Below are positions 60,437-64,000 of a DNA stretch of 64,000 nt, in pieces. Below the pieces are notes generated by a model. The model was not told the origin of the DNA, did not search any database, and saw only the letters and a list, made by a program, of their open reading frames with translations. Source of the stretch: Jaltomata sinuosa. Lineage: Eukaryota; Streptophyta; Magnoliopsida; Solanales; Solanaceae. A program made the position numbers and the translations under genes. Positions within the stretch are counted from its first letter, which is position 1. Each line of letters opens with the position of its first letter. The stretch is from positions 1,302,001 through 1,366,000 of the forward strand of contig QJPP01000030.1 of NCBI GenBank assembly GCA_003996215.1. Direction: 5' to 3'.

Positions 60437-60707
60437 TCAGTGGCGGAGCCAGAAATTTTATTAAGGGTGTTCAATGTTTAAAAGAATAAATGTCAACGAC
60501 CATCAGGTTTCGAACTTGCGCTGTTGTGTCGCCTTCTCTTCTTCTGAACGCCTAAGACCACTGGGCTACACCCCTCAGATGTATCAAGGATGTTCAAAAC
60601 GTAATATTTATCCATATAAATTAGCTTTTTACTTATATACGCGGTATAATTTTCCGGCGAAGGATGTTCGGCTGCACACCCTTTCTGCTATGTAGCTCCG
60701 CCCCTCA
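60437..60707 (-). mobile_element. 'GGCGGAGCC' element with tRNA-like core
   Basis: The ends AGTGGCGGAGCCAGAAATTT and GTAGCTCCGCCCC are inverted. The minus strand carries GTGTAGCCCAGTGGTCTTAG (A-box-like) and AGTTCGAAACC (B-box-like) in the middle. A family of this kind is common in Solanaceae. It joins features of a SINE and a TIR element, so I leave the class open. Confidence 0.6.
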
Positions 60708-61796
60708 TGTTATTCATGAGGGACTTACGCATTTGTTCCTTTTCAAGAGAAGCAGATAGGTAGAAACGTATAAGCGAAGTCACATCCAAGAATTGTTCTG
60801 CATGGTGTGAGGAAAACCCGTGTGAACTTGACCCAACAACTATTATTAGAGCAAATGATTTGACGAAATAAGTAAATAGATGACGCGGTGATTGTGTGAG
60901 ACGCAATTTACTACCTTTGTCATTCTAAAGGTAGCTTGAGGACGCACACATACAAAAGAAGCTAGCCTTGGGTTTTGATGACCATAAATGGTCGGTTATT
61001 TGGGTGGCACACAGTAAATTTTGAAAAGTTATTTGTGGACATTACAATGGGCCTCTGGAAATAATGTAGTTCGAGGGAGAGGCCCGTAGATTATGGTGAT
61101 GGGTCAAATAAAACTTAATTCGAATGGAGATTACTGGATGTGCGTGCGAACAAAGTTCATAATCGTAGTCTTAAAGATTTAGTCTGACGTCTTGGGGAAA
61201 TGTTATTGACACAAAGCGGACAATATTAAACTAGGTTAAAAAGATTATTTTTGGGTTATATTAATTAGATTAGCCCAAACACATACATTTTCCCTTGATG
61301 GAGAGGCAGGAATGGCATAGGCCTTTTGGGTGGTTAGGACCAAGCAAAGTCAAACCCCTCCACATGTTTTGCATTTAATACAAATTAGAATTGCATTTTC
61401 CCAATATAAGTTTCTTGGCTATAGTTATTCCCCTGAATTGAGATTGCTTTCAATGATAATTATGATAAGAAAAAGGCAAGAGCTTCGAGGATTCTCATCC
61501 TCAAACAATAAACTTCAATTTAATTAAGGGTAGCTTTAGTTGTTGAGAGCTTGGTGATAATTAGACGTCAAATGGACGAGTTGAGCTGAATTCAGGTGGA
61601 CCAAAATTTGTTAAGTTAATAAATGTTCGGGTCATTGGTCAGTCGAAACTTGGGCAAATTAGACATGTCTAAATTATTTGGAAGTTCAATTTGAGAAATT
61701 CTTTAAGTTCACTTTTAGATAATTTTAATCTAAAATTAACAAGTTTCTTGATCTTTTTTCTAGGTTATGATTTCATAATTGTTATAAACAGTCAGA
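60708..61796. other. intergenic, no gene seen
   Basis: More balanced composition than the flanks, but without a supported frame or domain. Confidence 0.45.
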
Positions 61797-62093
61797 AATC
61801 GTTTGATATGGGGGCTAAGGTGAGATATTCCATAGTTAAGTTCGGTACTAAATTTATATCGTATTTGGTGATAGTATAAATTTATCCCTGGACTAATTTA
61901 TACCATCAACCAAACATGGTATAATTAAGATTATAAGTTTAATACCAAACTTAGTCTTGGGATATTCCATTTTATCCCACCCAAGGGATTATTTTGCCAC
62001 CTCTCATATGGTATAAAATAGCCTGGGATTATGATCCCAAGACTATAATCCCGGAATAACTTAATTAGTTTACGTACCAAACGATCCCTTAGT
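61797..62093. mobile_element. TIR MITE (ATCGTTTGRTA ends)
   Basis: The left end ATCGTTTGATATGGGGGCTA and the right end GTACCAAACGATCCCTTA are inverted. Internal TTATCCCACCCAAGGGATTA resembles the element at 58972-59173. Confidence 0.6.
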
Positions 62094-62175
62094 ATATGTT
62101 ATTATGAATAACTTAATCTAATGTGGTGTAAAAATATTACCGTCTCCTTACAAAATAACTTGAATTCACTGTGTC

Positions 62176-62220
62176 CAGTGGCGGAGCCAGTATTCTTATC
62201 TTAGATGGTGTGAGGCAATT
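62176..62220 (+). mobile_element. 5' end of a 'GGCGGAGCC' element, truncated
   Basis: CCAGTGGCGGAGCCAGTATT begins as at 60437, but no matching right end follows. Confidence 0.4.
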
Positions 62221-62485
62221 GACATTTTGATCTGTCTTTGTCGAAAATTTATATTATGTATATAGAATAATTTTTTTGCAGCTCTAACTATTGGTTCCCA
62301 ATGTTAACATCAACACGACCACTGTCGAGCTTTTGTCAACCTGCTTAGCTTCACAATGAAGGTATACATAATGTTTTATTATGGTTACAGGAAAAACATT
62401 ACAAGTAGAACTAGTCAAACGCCACCCTGGAAAAGTAATATTCTTTTTTATTTTCTTTTTTTTGTTTTGCTATGTGTTACTTCTT

Positions 62486-63312
62486 CCGTTTTATATTACT
62501 GGACCCCTATTGATTTGACACATTTCTTAAGAAAATTTTAAGTAAAAGTGTATTTTATTAAATTAATCTTATTAATGATACTTTGAAACTCTAAATTTTA
62601 GTGTTACTAGCTTATGTTGTTATTTAATACAAAGGGTTCATTTGGACATGTGATATGAAATCATGATTTGAAACTATGATGTGAAGTTGAAGTTTTGTTT
62701 ATATATGCAATTTGAATTTTTTAAATTGTATATTTGTATTTTTTTCTCATAAACATCACAAGTTGTGAAAACTATTAAATATTCCCAAGTTCTTATAAAA
62801 TGTTATCAAATGAGTAAACCATTATTCATTAATAGGATATCGTAATATCCTAAGACACTGCATCGATAAATAACAAATCTAAATGTTCTTTTTATAAATA
62901 AATGTTTGTGATTATAAACTTTCAAGTATACATAATATATAAAGATCTACTAGTCTATAATAATAATAACTAGTTATTTTTTAATATAATTCTTTCATAT
63001 GGTACAAACAATCTCTTCAGACCGAGTATGAGTCTTTTTTTTCTTTTGCAAAATTTAAGATAATGGTTCTTTTTTTTACAAAATATAAACTTATGGGTCA
63101 AATTTTATATTTAAAAAAGTTAAAATCTTGATTTGGAATTCCAAATTATGATATTTTGAGAATTTGGATTTCATCTCATGATTTGATGTCCAAACGTAGC
63201 TAAAAATAGAAATGAAAAAATATATAAAATTCTATTGATTTCATAAATTAGATAAGAAAATTAAAATAACTATATTTAATATGAGGGCCAAGTAATATAA
63301 ACCGAAGGGAGT
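62486..63312. mobile_element. Stowaway-like MITE split by a nested element
   Basis: The outer ends ACTTCCGTTTTATATTACTG and AGTAATATAAACCGAAGGGA are inverted. Between them, 62638-63200 is a second element with ends TTCATTTGGACATGTGATAT and ATGATTTGATGTCCAAACG, also inverted. This is a nested insertion. Confidence 0.65.
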
Positions 63313-63525
63313 ACTTCATAATATTCATCAATAAATAACTCAACTTAAAAAGGCTAGGCTGAATTGATTAACCTTCACTTGAGACTTACCAGAATTTGAC
63401 AACACCATTGAGTTAATTAGAATTTGTCAAATTAGCAAAGTCAGTAATTGGAAACAAGAGATGTTTTAGTTTTTGTTACCCTTATAAAGGAAATTAAATG
63501 AGTCAATTTCAGCTGAAAATACGAG

Positions 63526-63825
63526 ATACTTCTCCCATCTCAAATTATTTGTCATATTTTTTTTTTACATATTTTTTAAAAAATATTAATTAAATGAGTT
63601 TTGACTATTTTACTCATCTTTATATCTTAAGATATAATCTGTCTTCATTGAATATTTGTTCTATTTATGTGTCATTTTGAAGTGTTTGTAGTCTTCAAGA
63701 ATAATTACTACTAAGAATAATAAAGTAAAAAATAATTAATTTTATCTTGAATTTCTGAAATGATAAATAATTTAAAATAATTATTTTTATAAATTATGAC
63801 AGATAATTTAAGACGGGAAATATAA
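63526..63825. mobile_element. Stowaway-like MITE
   Basis: The left end ACTTCTCCCATCTCAAATTA and the right end GATAATTTAAGACGGGAAAT are inverted, with TTGTCATA/TATGACA words inside both ends. About 300 bp, no coding. Confidence 0.65.
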
Positions 63826-64000
63826 TTTTTTTTCTCAATCACTTGGTATTTTTAGAGTGTAATTTAATAATCTTTATTCATTCCTTTCATCCAACGCTAA
63901 AGTTCCTTAGGGATATTTTGTTTCATAACAATGAAATATTTGTCAATTCTTTAATAATTATTCTAAGTTTAATTTTACATCAAGAAGTCCAACTTTCAAA

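Overview
This is a stretch of AT-rich plant nuclear DNA, most likely from a nightshade (Solanaceae). The evidence is spliced genes with GT-AG introns, plant-specific protein families (Dof/CDF, GASA/snakin, DUF3223/DOMINO1, RINGv-DUF3675, DUF674) and repeats of the kind I associate with Solanaceae, such as the TTG-ended SINE and the 'GGCGGAGCC' element. The species cannot be fixed from this window alone.

Layout. Positions 1-3.6 kb are repeats (TAA-flanked Harbinger-like elements and a tRNA-derived SINE). At 3.7-7.0 kb a LINE fragment lies beside a complete two-exon cycling DOF factor gene (minus), whose last coding segment is followed by a decayed second copy of itself. At 7.3-17.7 kb there is a dense transposon field: an RTE LINE tail, a 437-bp tandem repeat, an intact-ended hAT element, a 102-bp satellite-like array with a transposon ORF, a Harbinger deletion derivative that keeps a transposase remnant, and Stowaway MITEs. 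At 18.9-21.2 kb is a DOMINO1/EMB514 gene (minus) with a telo-box upstream. At 25-31 kb is a seven-coding-exon RINGv membrane E3 ligase (plus) with a truncated TRIM retroelement in its leader intron. At 32.4-33.0 kb is a three-exon snakin/GASA peptide gene (minus).

From 35.3 to 57.6 kb the window is dominated by a local family of DUF674 genes: eight copies, six on the minus strand and two on the plus strand. Three look intact (44977-45952, 51611-52501, 56692-57591). One is complete except for a one-base homopolymer slip (36624-37413). Four are fragments. Transposons have entered throughout: a Helitron-like element carrying a piece of a bHLH gene, a SINE whose empty site can be read at a paralogous copy, a second SINE inside a copy's intron, an inverted MITE pair abutting a truncated copy, and a MULE-like element between the two plus-strand genes. 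The last 6 kb is repeats only.

The single-copy genes are functionally unrelated to each other. The DUF674 cluster is the only grouped system here, and its biochemical function is unknown. All calls were made by eye; exon limits come from GT/AG sites and reading frame, not from transcripts.
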